Origin: Ureibacillus thermophilus
GTDB taxonomy: Bacteria > Bacillota > Bacilli > Bacillales_A > Planococcaceae
Strand: one strand, 5' to 3'
DNA: 64,000 nucleotides
Assembly: GCF_042657185.1 (NCBI RefSeq)
Contig: NZ_JBHSNN010000013.1
The notes below the pieces were generated by a model. That model saw only the letters and a list, made by a program, of their open reading frames with translations. It ran no database searches and was not told where the DNA came from. Shown piece by piece: positions 8,706 to 17,558 of this stretch (within the stretch, counting starts at the first letter, position 1; every line of letters begins with the position of its first letter). The position numbers and the translations under genes are program-made.

Positions 8706-9663
8706 TTTTTTGCTTGAGCTTGACGGCAACCAACAACAAAAACGGACTGAGCAAAATCCCATAGACGCCGAATAACAAAATGGAGGCAGCGCTGATGAAA
8801 AATGTGTGGACCGTTCGCAGCTGGAAAGTGGATGCCCACAATAAGGATTCAGTTAGCTGCCTTGTAATTTGAATAAAAATATAAAGCAAAAGCAAGGCAA
8901 AACTTAAAAACTTTTCTCCAATGGCGAAAAAGTAGATGGCAATCGGAATGAGAAATAAACCAATTCCGAAAAACGGAAGCACATCGGCAAAAGAAATTAA
9001 AAAGGCTTTATTCAATGGCTTATCAAATTGAAGCAATGCAAGTCCAATACTTAGAAGAAAAAAAGTAATGATGAACAACTGAAATTCTACGTATAAAAAA
9101 TAGCTAAACAGGTTTGTAGCTTTCTCGAAATATTGTTTCCAAGCATTGCGGTAAGATTTAGGAACATAGATAAAAAACCAGTACCGATCTCTTTTAGATT
9201 CAAATAAAGCAAAGAAAAAGGCGACGAAAAAAACAAAGATTTCAAATAAATATTGAAAAATATTTTGCAAGTAACTTGCTAAGCCCATAATGGCTGTATC
9301 AATATATTTTAATGATTCGTTGAAAAGTTTTTCCAATATGAATAAATATTCGGAATTAAACAATTGAAGATCTTCTACTTGTTTCTTTACTTCTGGGTAA
9401 ATGGAAATAATGCTTTGGATGGTGATATAAAAGAAGGAATAAAAAGATAGGAAAATTAATATAGATATAATGATGGCACTAATGATATAAGGAAGTTTCA
9501 ATCGTTGATGGAAAAAGTGGATAATTGGGTATAATAAATATGCAAAAAGTATTGCAAGCGAGATTGGGAGCACAAGCCATAGGAAAACAAAATATAGAAT
9601 CAAGACTAAAAATTGAATTTTATTTTGATTGGTATAATCTGAAAATTTATTCAATTGCAACAA
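8692..9663 (-). CDS. AI-2E family (UPF0118) membrane transporter, YtvI-like
   Basis: Polytopic membrane protein of 323 residues with about seven to eight hydrophobic segments and the family layout: two N-terminal helices, a charged loop with ISIYPEVKKQVEDL, then clustered helices with ISFADVLPFFGIGLFLIPIA and GVYGILLSPFLLL near the C-terminus. Members export small molecules or act as Na+/H+ antiporters; the substrate here is unknown. It starts at TTG 9663 (or TTG 9660), preceded on its strand by GGAG with good spacing. It is encoded opposite to its neighbours and overlaps fxsA tail to tail. The equivalent B. subtilis gene at this locus is ytvI. Confidence 0.85.
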   Translation of the reverse strand: MLQLNKFSDYTNQNKIQFLVLILYFVFLWLVLPISLAILFAYLLYPIIHFFHQRLKLPYIISAIIISILIFLSFYSFFYITIQSIISIYPEVKKQVEDLQLFNSEYLFILEKLFNESLKYIDTAIMGLASYLQNIFQYLFEIFVFFVAFFFALFESKRDRYWFFIYVPKSYRNAWKQYFEKATNLFSYFLYVEFQLFIITFFLLSIGLALLQFDKPLNKAFLISFADVLPFFGIGLFLIPIAIYFFAIGEKFLSFALLLLYIFIQITRQLTESLLWASTFQLRTVHTFFISAASILLFGVYGILLSPFLLLVAVKLKQKTISG

Positions 9664-9771
9664 TCATCACTCCTAATTTTAAGTAAATATAATCTCGAAC
9701 ACGAAAAAATATTCGTCGAAAAATTTCACTTTTCTTCGAAACACTTTTTTTCCTTTATTTTTGAAAAAATA

Positions 9772-9820
9772 TTCACAATGCCGTCAAAATTTATTATAAT
9801 GTTCATTGTAAGCGATTTAA
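9772..9820 (+). promoter_or_regulatory. citZ promoter with cre-like catabolite site
   Basis: TTCACA (9772-9777) and TATAAT (9795-9800) are 17 bases apart, a vegetative promoter with a fair -35. TTGTAAGCGATTTAA at 9806-9820 matches the CcpA cre consensus WTGNAANCGNWNNCA at all but one defined position and would overlap the transcription start. CcpA control of citZ is established in B. subtilis; here it is inferred. A GTAAGTG/CACTTAC inverted repeat follows at 9850-9883. Confidence 0.6.
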
Positions 9821-9934
9821 TAATAGGTTCATTTTGAGCGAAACGACCGTAAGTGGTATAAAAGAAAAAGAAAGCACTTACAAACAGAACTTACATTTTT
9901 TATTAAATCTTTTTAAGAGAGGGAGCGATTTTTT

Positions 9935-11050
9935 ATGACAGCAACACGCGGATTAGAAGGTATTATTGCTGCTGAATCCAAAATCAGTTCAATAATCGAT
10001 GATAATCTTACATATGTAGGTTATAGCATCGATGACTTAGCGGAAAACTCTTCATTTGAAGAAGTTGTTTATCTATTATGGCATCAACGTTTACCAAAAC
10101 AAGAAGAATTAGATGAACTTAAACAACAATTAGCTGAAAATGCTGAAATTCCTCAACAAATTATCGATTTATTTAAATCAATGCCTATCGATAAAGTTCA
10201 TCCAATGGCTGCGTTGCGCACAGCAGTTTCATTGCTTGCTTCATACGATGATGAAGCGGATGTAATGAGCGAAGAAGCAAACTACAGAAAAGCAATCCGC
10301 ATTCAAGCGAAAATCGGCACAATCGTAGCAGCATTCTCTCGCATCCGTAGAGGTTTAGAGCCAGTTGCTCCAAAAGTTGAACTAGGCTATGCAGCAAACT
10401 TCTTATACATGTTGCACGGAAAAGAGCCAGATCCAATCGAAGTTGAAGCATTCAACAAAGCATTAGTATTGCATGCAGACCATGAATTAAACGCTTCAAC
10501 ATTCACTGCACGCGTTTGCGTAGCTACACTTTCAGATGTATATTCTGGAATCACTGCTGCAATCGGCGCGTTAAAAGGACCACTTCATGGTGGAGCAAAC
10601 GAACAAGTAATGAAAATGTTAACTGAAATCGGTTCAATTGAAAATGTAGAACCATATATCATGAATAAATTAAATAACAAAGAAAAAATCATGGGCTTCG
10701 GTCACCGCGTATACCGCAAAGGCGACCCACGTGCAAAACATTTGCGCGTAATGAGCGAAAAATTAACTAAATTAAGAGGTAAACCAGAATTATATGAAAT
10801 GTCAGTGAAAATCCATGACCTTGTTGTTGGTCAAAAAGGACTTCCAGCAAACGTTGACTTCTTCTCAGCATCTGTGTATGACTCACTTGACATTGAACAT
10901 GACCTATTCACACCAATCTTTGCAGTATCTCGTACATCAGGATGGCTTGCACACATTCTTGAACAATATGCAAATAACCGCTTAATCCGTCCTCGTGCTG
11001 AATATGTTGGTCCAAAACATCAACAATATGTTCCAATTGAAGAAAGATAA
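9935..11050 (+). CDS. citZ: Citrate synthase
   Basis: Condenses oxaloacetate with acetyl-CoA to citrate, the entry step of the TCA cycle. At 371 residues it is the short Gram-positive type II form. The active-site regions LHADHELNASTFTARV (His), GFGHRVYRKGDPRAK (His) and VDFFSASVYDSL (Asp) are all present. It starts at ATG 9935 after AGAGAGGGAGCG. Codon use is regular and A/T-ending, as in the neighbouring icd, consistent with high expression. The promoter region carries a cre-like site, and a 104-base gap with a hairpin separates it from icd. Confidence 0.97.
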   Translation: MTATRGLEGIIAAESKISSIIDDNLTYVGYSIDDLAENSSFEEVVYLLWHQRLPKQEELDELKQQLAENAEIPQQIIDLFKSMPIDKVHPMAALRTAVSLLASYDDEADVMSEEANYRKAIRIQAKIGTIVAAFSRIRRGLEPVAPKVELGYAANFLYMLHGKEPDPIEVEAFNKALVLHADHELNASTFTARVCVATLSDVYSGITAAIGALKGPLHGGANEQVMKMLTEIGSIENVEPYIMNKLNNKEKIMGFGHRVYRKGDPRAKHLRVMSEKLTKLRGKPELYEMSVKIHDLVVGQKGLPANVDFFSASVYDSLDIEHDLFTPIFAVSRTSGWLAHILEQYANNRLIRPRAEYVGPKHQQYVPIEER

Positions 11051-11096
11051 TGAATAAATTAGAATGAAAAAATTTTAGAAAATATGCTAAAATACA

Positions 11097-11128
11097 CTAG
11101 GACTGTGTTTTATATAACACAGTCCTAG
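11097..11128 (+). promoter_or_regulatory. Hairpin between citZ and icd
   Basis: An 11-bp perfect inverted repeat CTAGGACTGTG/CACAGTCCTAG has a 10-base A/T loop and sits 27 bases before the icd start. No T run follows it on either strand, so it is more likely an mRNA-processing or stability element, or an operator, than a terminator. Confidence 0.5.
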
Positions 11129-11154
11129 ACTTATGAATATAGGAGGCAACATTC

Positions 11155-12420
11155 ATGACTAACGGTAAAATTACAGTAGAAAATGGTAAATTAATAGTAC
11201 CTAATAATCCAATCATTCCTTTCATCGAAGGAGATGGTACTGGACCAGATATTTGGGCTGCTGCTGTTCGCGTATTCGATGCAGCTGTTGAAAAAGCTTA
11301 CAATGGTGAAAGAAAAATTCAATGGTTAGAAGTTCTTGCGGGTGAAAAAGCTTTTAATCAAACTGGTGAATGGTTACCACAAGAAACATTAGATAAAATC
11401 AGCGAATATTTAATCGCAATCAAAGGTCCTCTTACAACTCCAGTAGGTGGAGGAATTCGTTCTCTAAACGTTGCATTGCGTCAAGAATTAGACTTGTACG
11501 TATGCTTACGCCCTGTTCGTTACTTCGAAGGTGTCCCATCTCCTGTAAAACACCCTGAACACGTTGACATGGTAATTTTCCGTGAAAATACAGAAGACAT
11601 TTACGCAGGTATTGAATACGAAGCGCAATCAGATGATGCGAAAAAATTAATCAAAATCTTACAAGATGAATTTGGCGTGAAGAAAATCCGCTTCCCAGAA
11701 TCTTCTGCAATTGGTATTAAACCAGTTTCAATCGAAGGTTCTGAACGCTTAATCCGCGCTGCAATTGAATATGCAATCCGCGAAGGCCGCAAATCTGTAA
11801 CATTAGTTCATAAAGGTAACATCATGAAATTCACTGAAGGCGGCTTCAAAAAATGGGGTTATGCATTAGCTGAACGTGAATTCGGCGATAAAGTATTCAC
11901 ATGGGATCAATACGACCGCATTAAAGCAGAAAAAGGTGTTGAAGCAGCGAATGCAGCACAAGCTGAAGCTGAAGCAGCTGGCAAAATTATCGTAAAAGAT
12001 ACAATCGCTGATATCTTCTTACAACAAGTATTAACTCGTCCAAAAGAATTCGATGTAGTAGCAACAATGAACTTAAACGGTGACTACATTTCTGACGCAT
12101 TAGCTGCACAAGTTGGCGGTATCGGTATCGCTCCAGGAGCAAACATCAACTATGTAACTGGACATGCGATCTTCGAAGCAACTCACGGTACTGCTCCTAA
12201 ATATGCAGGTTTAGATAAAGTGAACCCATCTTCAGTAATTCTTTCTGGTGTGTTAATGTTCGAACACCTTGGCTGGAAAGAAGCAGCTGATATGATTATT
12301 AAAGCAATCGAAAAAACAATTGCTTCTAAAGTTGTAACATATGACTTCGCACGCTTAATGGATGGCGCGACAGAAGTGAAATGCTCTGAATTTGCAGATG
12401 CAGTTATTAAAAACCTTTAA
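11155..12420 (+). CDS. icd: NADP-dependent isocitrate dehydrogenase
   Basis: Oxidatively decarboxylates isocitrate to 2-oxoglutarate. It is 421 residues, as in other bacilli. The GGGIRSLNVALRQELDLYVC region contains the serine that is phosphorylated in E. coli. RENTEDIYAGIEYE, the catalytic KGNIMKFTEGGFK lysine loop and the NADP-site ATHGTAPKYAG near residue 343 are seen. It starts at ATG 11155 with AGGAGG 10 bases upstream. Together with citZ and mdh it forms the classic TCA cluster. A terminator-like hairpin separates it from mdh. Confidence 0.97.
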   Translation: MTNGKITVENGKLIVPNNPIIPFIEGDGTGPDIWAAAVRVFDAAVEKAYNGERKIQWLEVLAGEKAFNQTGEWLPQETLDKISEYLIAIKGPLTTPVGGGIRSLNVALRQELDLYVCLRPVRYFEGVPSPVKHPEHVDMVIFRENTEDIYAGIEYEAQSDDAKKLIKILQDEFGVKKIRFPESSAIGIKPVSIEGSERLIRAAIEYAIREGRKSVTLVHKGNIMKFTEGGFKKWGYALAEREFGDKVFTWDQYDRIKAEKGVEAANAAQAEAEAAGKIIVKDTIADIFLQQVLTRPKEFDVVATMNLNGDYISDALAAQVGGIGIAPGANINYVTGHAIFEATHGTAPKYAGLDKVNPSSVILSGVLMFEHLGWKEAADMIIKAIEKTIASKVVTYDFARLMDGATEVKCSEFADAVIKNL

Positions 12421-12486
12421 TTCTTAAAAAAGAGTAAATAGTTAGAAGGATTTTCAACAGCTGTTGTTGAATTTCTATAATAAATT

Positions 12487-12523
12487 GGGCCGTCTCAATC
12501 ACCAGAAAGGGACGACCCTTTTT
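12487..12523 (+). terminator. Terminator or attenuator between icd and mdh
   Basis: GGGCCGTC (12487-12494) pairs with GACGACCC (12511-12518, one G-U) and is followed by TTTTT. mdh starts 32 bases further on, so read-through probably lowers mdh expression relative to icd. A near-palindrome TTCAACAGCTGTTGTTGAA lies just upstream at 12453-12471. Confidence 0.6.
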
Positions 12524-12554
12524 ATATATCAAAAACATAATGGGGGTCATACAT

Positions 12555-13493
12555 ATGTCTTTAAAAAGAAAAAAAATTTCTGTTATTGGGGCAGGCTTTA
12601 CAGGCGCAACAACAGCGTTTTTATTGGCTCAAAAGGAATTAGGTGATGTGGTGTTAGTGGATATTCCGGAGGCGGAAAATCCAACAAAAGGAAAAGCGTT
12701 GGATATGTGGGAAGCCGCGCCAATCCAAGGCTACGATTCCTATGTGATCGGCACTTCCGATTATGAAAAAACGGCCAATTCCGATTTGGTGATTATAACA
12801 GCAGGTGTTGCAAGAAAGCCTGGCATGAGCCGCGATGATTTAGTGCAAATCAATCAAAATGTCGTAAAGTCCGTAACGAAAGAAATTATGAAATATTCAA
12901 AAGACCCGACAATCATTGTTTTAACGAACCCTGTAGATGCCATGACATACGTCGCATATAAAGAATCCGGCCTTCCAAAAAATAAAGTGATGGGGCAATC
13001 CGGTATTTTAGATACAGCCAGATTCCGCGCCTTTATTGCAGAGGAATTAAACGTATCTGTAAAAGATGTGACTGGCTTTGTTTTAGGCGGCCATGGGGAT
13101 TCAATGGTGCCACTCACTCGCTATTCTTATGTGGGAGGAATACCAGTTGAAACATTAGTACCAAAAGAACGATTAGAGCAAATTGTTCAAAGAACACGGG
13201 TTGGCGGCGGTGAAATCGTTAATTTATTAGGAAATGGTTCTGCTTATTATGCTCCATCAGCTGCCCTTGTGGAAATGGCAGAAGCCATCATCAAAGACCA
13301 GCGCCGCATTTTGCCGACAGTTGCTTATTTAGAAGGGGAATACGGATTTCAAGATATTTTCTTAGGTGTGCCAACCCTTTTAGGTGCCAACGGGGTGGAA
13401 AAAATCTATGAATTGGAATTAACAGAGGAAGAGCAAGCTGCATTGAAAAAATCAGCTGAATCCGTCATAAACGTCATGCAAGCATTAAAATAA
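12555..13493 (+). CDS. mdh: Malate dehydrogenase (LDH-like type)
   Basis: NAD-dependent interconversion of malate and oxaloacetate. With ATG 12555 it is 312 residues, the B. subtilis length; the in-frame ATG at 12540 lies before the GGGGG ribosome-binding site and is not used. The N-terminal Rossmann motif is VIGAGFTGATTAF. VDIPEAENPTKGKALDM contains the NAD-selecting Asp, SGILDTARFR carries the substrate Asp/Arg pair, and GGHGDSMVPL carries the catalytic histidine near residue 178. It is the last of the three TCA genes, and a short gap leads to a MaoC-like gene. Confidence 0.97.
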   Translation: MSLKRKKISVIGAGFTGATTAFLLAQKELGDVVLVDIPEAENPTKGKALDMWEAAPIQGYDSYVIGTSDYEKTANSDLVIITAGVARKPGMSRDDLVQINQNVVKSVTKEIMKYSKDPTIIVLTNPVDAMTYVAYKESGLPKNKVMGQSGILDTARFRAFIAEELNVSVKDVTGFVLGGHGDSMVPLTRYSYVGGIPVETLVPKERLEQIVQRTRVGGGEIVNLLGNGSAYYAPSAALVEMAEAIIKDQRRILPTVAYLEGEYGFQDIFLGVPTLLGANGVEKIYELELTEEEQAALKKSAESVINVMQALK

Positions 13494-13576
13494 TCCAATG
13501 TTGTGATTGTGGCTATTTTCTGAAAAAATTGATACTATGGAAGTGTAACGGATTTTATTTAGGAGGAATTATTCAA

Positions 13577-14026
13577 TTGTTAAAAGGGACTAGAACCAAG
13601 ATAGGGAAAAAAATTGATGAAATTGAAATTGGCGAGAGGGTTCACTTAGTAGAAACAATTGAAGATAAAGACTTGCTTTTATATTTAGGATTAACAAATG
13701 ATAATAACCCATTGTATATTCAACATGAATATGCGAAAGAAACAGTTTTTAAAAAACCGATTGTCCCGCCAATCATGCTGAATGGGATTGTGACGAGTGC
13801 CGTTTCCAAGCTCTTGCCTGGTCCGGGGTCGCATATTTGGGAACAAAATTTGAAATATTTGCAACCAGTGTACCACTATGAAACAATCGAAGTTTTATTG
13901 GAAGTACAGAACATTGATTATGAAAATCAATTAGTAACCATTCAAGTCAATGGAATCAATCAAAATAACCAGATCGTCATGCAAGGTATGTTGAAAGTTC
14001 TGCCTCCTTCTGAAAAAGCGAACTGA
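13577..14026 (+). CDS. MaoC-like (hot-dog) dehydratase domain protein
   Basis: A 149-residue single hot-dog-fold protein. LGLTNDNNPLYIQHEYA near residues 39-55 resembles the R-specific enoyl-CoA hydratase motif (Asp, Asn-Pro, with Tyr where His is usual). IVPPIMLNGIV follows, in place of the usual GxLxxGxI-type helix. Family members hydrate (R)-enoyl-CoA or acyl intermediates; the true substrate here is unknown. I chose TTG 13577 behind AGGAGG (13561-13566). The frame continues upstream to ATG 13529, but without a ribosome-binding site. It stands between mdh and phoP and is absent from that position in B. subtilis. Confidence 0.72.
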   Translation: MLKGTRTKIGKKIDEIEIGERVHLVETIEDKDLLLYLGLTNDNNPLYIQHEYAKETVFKKPIVPPIMLNGIVTSAVSKLLPGPGSHIWEQNLKYLQPVYHYETIEVLLEVQNIDYENQLVTIQVNGINQNNQIVMQGMLKVLPPSEKAN

Positions 14027-14074
14027 TTTGAAATATAGGGAGTTTCAAATCATTAAGAAATTATGGAGGAAAAA

Positions 14075-14782
14075 ATGACATCGAATAAAACCATTTTAAT
14101 TGTAGAAGACGAAACATCGATTGCAACATTGATTAAGTACAATTTAGAACGTGCTGGATATGATGTATTAGTGGCGAATGATGGAAAGGAAGGATTCGAG
14201 CTCGCACTGAATGAATCTCCGGATTTAATCTTACTGGATTTAATGCTGCCCTCGATGGATGGGATGGAGATTTGCAAAGAATTGAGAAGACAAAAGAAAA
14301 ATATTCCCATCATAATGCTAACGGCTCGGGATGAAGAATTTGATAAAGTTTTGGGGCTTGAACTAGGGGCAGATGACTATATGACAAAACCTTTTAGCCC
14401 TAGGGAACTCATCGCCCGTGTTAAAGCTGTTTTGCGCCGATTCCAATCCGTTCCTCATGAACAAGAAAAAAGGAAATATTATCAATTTGGAAATTTAGAA
14501 GTTTATCCAGAGCGTTTTGAAGCTTTTTTAGATAAAATTCCTCTTGAATTTACTCCGAAAGAATTCGAATTGCTTGTGTATTTAGTGGAAAATAAAAATC
14601 GTGTATTGACTCGCGAACAATTATTGAGTGCTGTTTGGAATTATGATTTTGTAGGGGATACGCGAATCGTTGACGTTCATATCAGCCATTTGCGAGATAA
14701 AATTGAAGAAAATAGCCGCAAACCAAAGTTTATAAAAACCATAAGAGGAATCGGTTATAAATTTGAGGAGCCAAAGCTATGA
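14075..14782 (+). CDS. phoP: Phosphate-type response regulator PhoP
   Basis: OmpR-class response regulator (235 residues) controlling phosphate-starvation genes. The receiver domain shows the acidic pair in VEDE near residues 10-13, the phospho-acceptor Asp in LLDLMLPSMDG near residue 53, and the KPFSPRELIARV lysine switch. A winged-helix DNA-binding domain follows, with FTPKEFELLVYL and RTIRGIGYKF. ATG 14075 is chosen because GGAGGAAAAA lies just before it; ATG 14063 overlaps that site. The gene ends in an ATGA overlap with phoR. Assignment to PhoP rests on similarity plus the mdh-phoP-phoR-polA order. Confidence 0.93.
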   Translation: MTSNKTILIVEDETSIATLIKYNLERAGYDVLVANDGKEGFELALNESPDLILLDLMLPSMDGMEICKELRRQKKNIPIIMLTARDEEFDKVLGLELGADDYMTKPFSPRELIARVKAVLRRFQSVPHEQEKRKYYQFGNLEVYPERFEAFLDKIPLEFTPKEFELLVYLVENKNRVLTREQLLSAVWNYDFVGDTRIVDVHISHLRDKIEENSRKPKFIKTIRGIGYKFEEPKL

Positions 14783-16230
14783 AAGTGCGCAATCACCGAT
14801 TGTTTTTCATTTTCATTTTAATCACTGGTTCGATAATAGCTGTCCTTGGCGTTGTTCTAGGTCAGCTATTTCCTTTCTATATGGAAAGTTTTTTTATAAA
14901 ACATAACATTCCGTTTACGGAAGAACAAATTGAACAAATTAAATACCAGCTTGCCTTTATTTTGGTTATTTTATTTACATTAGCTTTTTTATTAATTGCT
15001 TATGTGGCCAATCGTTTAACGAATCAACTGCTGGAACCGATCGAAAATGTCATCCATACGGCAAAAGAATTAATTAAGGGAAATTATCGAGCCCGGACGT
15101 ATGCAAGCGGCCCTTCCGTCATCGTTGATTTGCGCAATTCCGTCAATACATTGGCCCGAAATCTTCAAGAAATGGATATGATGCGGGAAATAGAAGATGA
15201 GCGGCTTAACACGTTGATTGAAAATATGGGCAGTGCACTCATGATGATTGACCGGGAAGGCAATGTGTTTATCGCCAATGCGCGTTTTTTGGACGAATTT
15301 CATTTATCGATGAGCGACGTGAAGGGAAGAAATTTTTTAACCCTTGATTTGCCAAAGGAACTGGAACTGTTTATTGACCATGTGTTTTTGACAGAATTGC
15401 CTTATCGCAAACAAATTGCAATTGAAATAGAAAATGAAAAAATGTATAAACAAGTGTATGGGGCGCCTGTTGTGGGGGAGCATGGCAGGTGGCTTGGCAT
15501 TATCATCGTTATGCATGATATTACCGAACTGATTCGTCTTGAACAAATTCGCAAGGACTTTGTGGCCAATGTATCCCATGAGCTCCGGACACCGATTACT
15601 TCCATAAAAGGTTTTTCGGAGACTTTGCTCGATGGGGCTTATAAAGATGAAAAAATGCTCCTTTCCTTTTTGGAAATTATTTATCAGGAAAGCAATCGCC
15701 TTCAAATGCTCATTCAAGATTTACTGGAATTATCTAAAATTGAACAACACGGATTTACAGTAAAGTTCTTGCCGACTAGTTTAAAAGATGTGTTAATCCG
15801 AGCGGTAGAAGTGACAAGCCCGAAAATGGATCAGAAAAATATGGATTTTGATGTAGATATTGTGCGGGATGTAAAAGTGCTTGGCGATGAAAACCGTTTA
15901 ATCCAAATTTTTACTAATCTTATAATGAACAGCATCACATACTCTCCAAATGATACTACCATTACATTGCGCATTAAAGAAGATGATGATTATGGCATTG
16001 TGGAAGTTGAGGATGAAGGCAGCGGAATTGAGCCAAGTGAAATTCCACGTATTTTTGAACGCTTCTATCGGATTGACAAAGCCCGCAGCAGAAATTCTGG
16101 AGGCACCGGTTTAGGCCTTGCCATCGTGAAACATTTAGTGGACGCCCACAGAGGAAAAATTGAGGTAGAAAGCACGGTAGGAATAGGAACTTGTATGAGA
16201 GTCAAGATTCCTCTTTATAAAGAAACTTAA
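14779..16230 (+). CDS. phoR: Phosphate sensor histidine kinase PhoR
   Basis: Membrane sensor kinase partner of PhoP. Two hydrophobic segments (about residues 9-32 and 55-77) flank a short extracellular loop of about 20 residues, much smaller than in B. subtilis PhoR. HAMP (about 78-130) and PAS (about 140-240) domains follow. HisKA has ANVSHELRTPITSIKGF with the phospho-histidine, and the HATPase part shows the N-box IQIFTNLIMNSITYSP, DEGSGIEP and GTGLGLAIVKHLV. The total is 483 residues. The reduced sensor loop suggests signalling through membrane or cytoplasmic cues (inference). A family B repeat lies downstream. Confidence 0.92.
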   Translation: MKVRNHRLFFIFILITGSIIAVLGVVLGQLFPFYMESFFIKHNIPFTEEQIEQIKYQLAFILVILFTLAFLLIAYVANRLTNQLLEPIENVIHTAKELIKGNYRARTYASGPSVIVDLRNSVNTLARNLQEMDMMREIEDERLNTLIENMGSALMMIDREGNVFIANARFLDEFHLSMSDVKGRNFLTLDLPKELELFIDHVFLTELPYRKQIAIEIENEKMYKQVYGAPVVGEHGRWLGIIIVMHDITELIRLEQIRKDFVANVSHELRTPITSIKGFSETLLDGAYKDEKMLLSFLEIIYQESNRLQMLIQDLLELSKIEQHGFTVKFLPTSLKDVLIRAVEVTSPKMDQKNMDFDVDIVRDVKVLGDENRLIQIFTNLIMNSITYSPNDTTITLRIKEDDDYGIVEVEDEGSGIEPSEIPRIFERFYRIDKARSRNSGGTGLGLAIVKHLVDAHRGKIEVESTVGIGTCMRVKIPLYKET

Positions 16231-16321
16231 CAATCTTTTTACAATCTTGTTATGGAAACTATATATTCCTCCTTTAGACTTCAAAGAGAAACTCCCTTTT
16301 TCAAATCAGTATACGCTTAAA

Positions 16322-16499
16322 AAGGGGGCGTCAGAAAAAAGCCCCTTTGCGGCTGTCGCTAGAGTTTTTGCCGCAGATAAATTGCGACAAGGAGGCGCGT
16401 TTTGTAACCACCGTAGGGAAAGTTTTTAAGAGAATATTCCTATAGGAAGTAAGGCTGTTTCCGAAAGTGTTCGACTTTCTGGACAGCCCCGTTTTTTTT
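16322..16499 (+). repeat. Family B repeat, copy B1 (about 178 bp)
   Basis: It begins AAGGGGGCGTCAGAAAA and ends TTTCTGGACAGCCCCGTTTTT, whose complement (GGGGCTGTCCAGAAA) is an imperfect inverted copy of the start. The interior holds GCCGCAGATAAATTGCGAC, GGAGGCGCGTTTTGT and AAGTTTTTAAGAGAATATT. The right third folds as a hairpin GGCTGTTTCCGAAAGT/ACTTTCTGGACAGCC with a T run, so it can act as a terminator for phoR. Copy B2 is at 30221-30402 with the same architecture. No protein is encoded. Confidence 0.85.
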
Positions 16500-16586
16500 A
16501 AAAGTTTTTTCATATTTATGAAACTTTTATTTTAAATATTACGTAAATTAGCTAGTGATATAAAAAAGAGAAAGAGAGGGTAAGTG

Positions 16587-17558
16587 ATGAGTGTAAAAAG
16601 AACGTTATTAACGACAGGATTAGTTATTCTTGCCATCATTGTACTTATTACAGGTTTTACTACTTGGTATACAGTTGATGAATCTGAACAAGCCGTTGTT
16701 ATCACTTTCGGACAAGCAACGGAGACCATAACAGATGCCGGTCTGCATTTTAAATTGCCATGGCCAATTCAAAAAGTTGAAGTCCTGTCAAAAGAAACAT
16801 ACAGCCTTCAATTTGGCTATGAAACGACAAAAGATGGGGAAATCATCACAAAAGACAGTGAAACAAAGATGATTACGGGAGATGAAAATATTGTATTAAC
16901 CGATTTAGTTGTACAATATAAAATTTCTGACCCTGTGAAATATTTATTCCAATCAGAAAATCCAAAGCAATTATTGCATCATGCCACATCCAGCGCCATC
17001 CGTTCCATCATTGGAAGTTCAACGATTGATGAAGCGCTGACAGATGGGAAGGCGGAAATTGAGAAAAAAACAAGGGATTTACTAGTTTCGGTAATGGAAA
17101 ATTATGATATAGGGGTTACTATCTTAGCCGTGAAATTACAGGATGTGGAGCTGCCGAATCAGGAAGTCCGCGCTGCTTTTACAGCGGTAACCGATGCGCG
17201 TGAAACGAAAAATACGAAAATCAATGAAGCCAAAAAATATGAAAACCAAAAAATCAGCGAGGCACAAGGGGAAAAAGATGCGATTATTTCCCGAGCTGAA
17301 GCTGAAAAAATCGCACGCATCCAGCAGGCAGAGGGGGATGTGGCGGTATTTAACAAACTGTACAATGAATACGTAGGCAATAAACAAATTACCCGCCAAC
17401 GCCTCATTTTAGAAACGTTGGAAGAAGTATTGCCTGGTGCAAAAATTTACATTATGAACGATGATGGAGAAACATTAAAATATTTGCCATTAGTGCCGCA
17501 GCAAACAACTACTCAAAGCAAAGATGAGAAAAGCAAAGAGGGGGGCGGAAATTCATGA
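16587..17558 (+). CDS. hflK: HflK-like SPFH/band-7 membrane protease modulator
   Basis: Membrane-anchored SPFH protein of 323 residues. One N-terminal transmembrane segment (about residues 8-28, VILAIIVLITGFTTWY) is followed by the band-7 domain (WYTVDESEQAVVITFGQ onward), then an alanine/glutamate-rich helical region (about 205-265) and a polar tail. In E. coli HflK and HflC form a cage around FtsH and restrain it. ATG 16587 is preferred (AGAGAGGG upstream), with GTG 16584 adjacent. It overlaps hflC by ATGA, indicating coupled synthesis. B. subtilis lacks this pair here, whereas it occurs in other Bacillales. Confidence 0.88.
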   Translation: MSVKRTLLTTGLVILAIIVLITGFTTWYTVDESEQAVVITFGQATETITDAGLHFKLPWPIQKVEVLSKETYSLQFGYETTKDGEIITKDSETKMITGDENIVLTDLVVQYKISDPVKYLFQSENPKQLLHHATSSAIRSIIGSSTIDEALTDGKAEIEKKTRDLLVSVMENYDIGVTILAVKLQDVELPNQEVRAAFTAVTDARETKNTKINEAKKYENQKISEAQGEKDAIISRAEAEKIARIQQAEGDVAVFNKLYNEYVGNKQITRQRLILETLEEVLPGAKIYIMNDDGETLKYLPLVPQQTTTQSKDEKSKEGGGNS

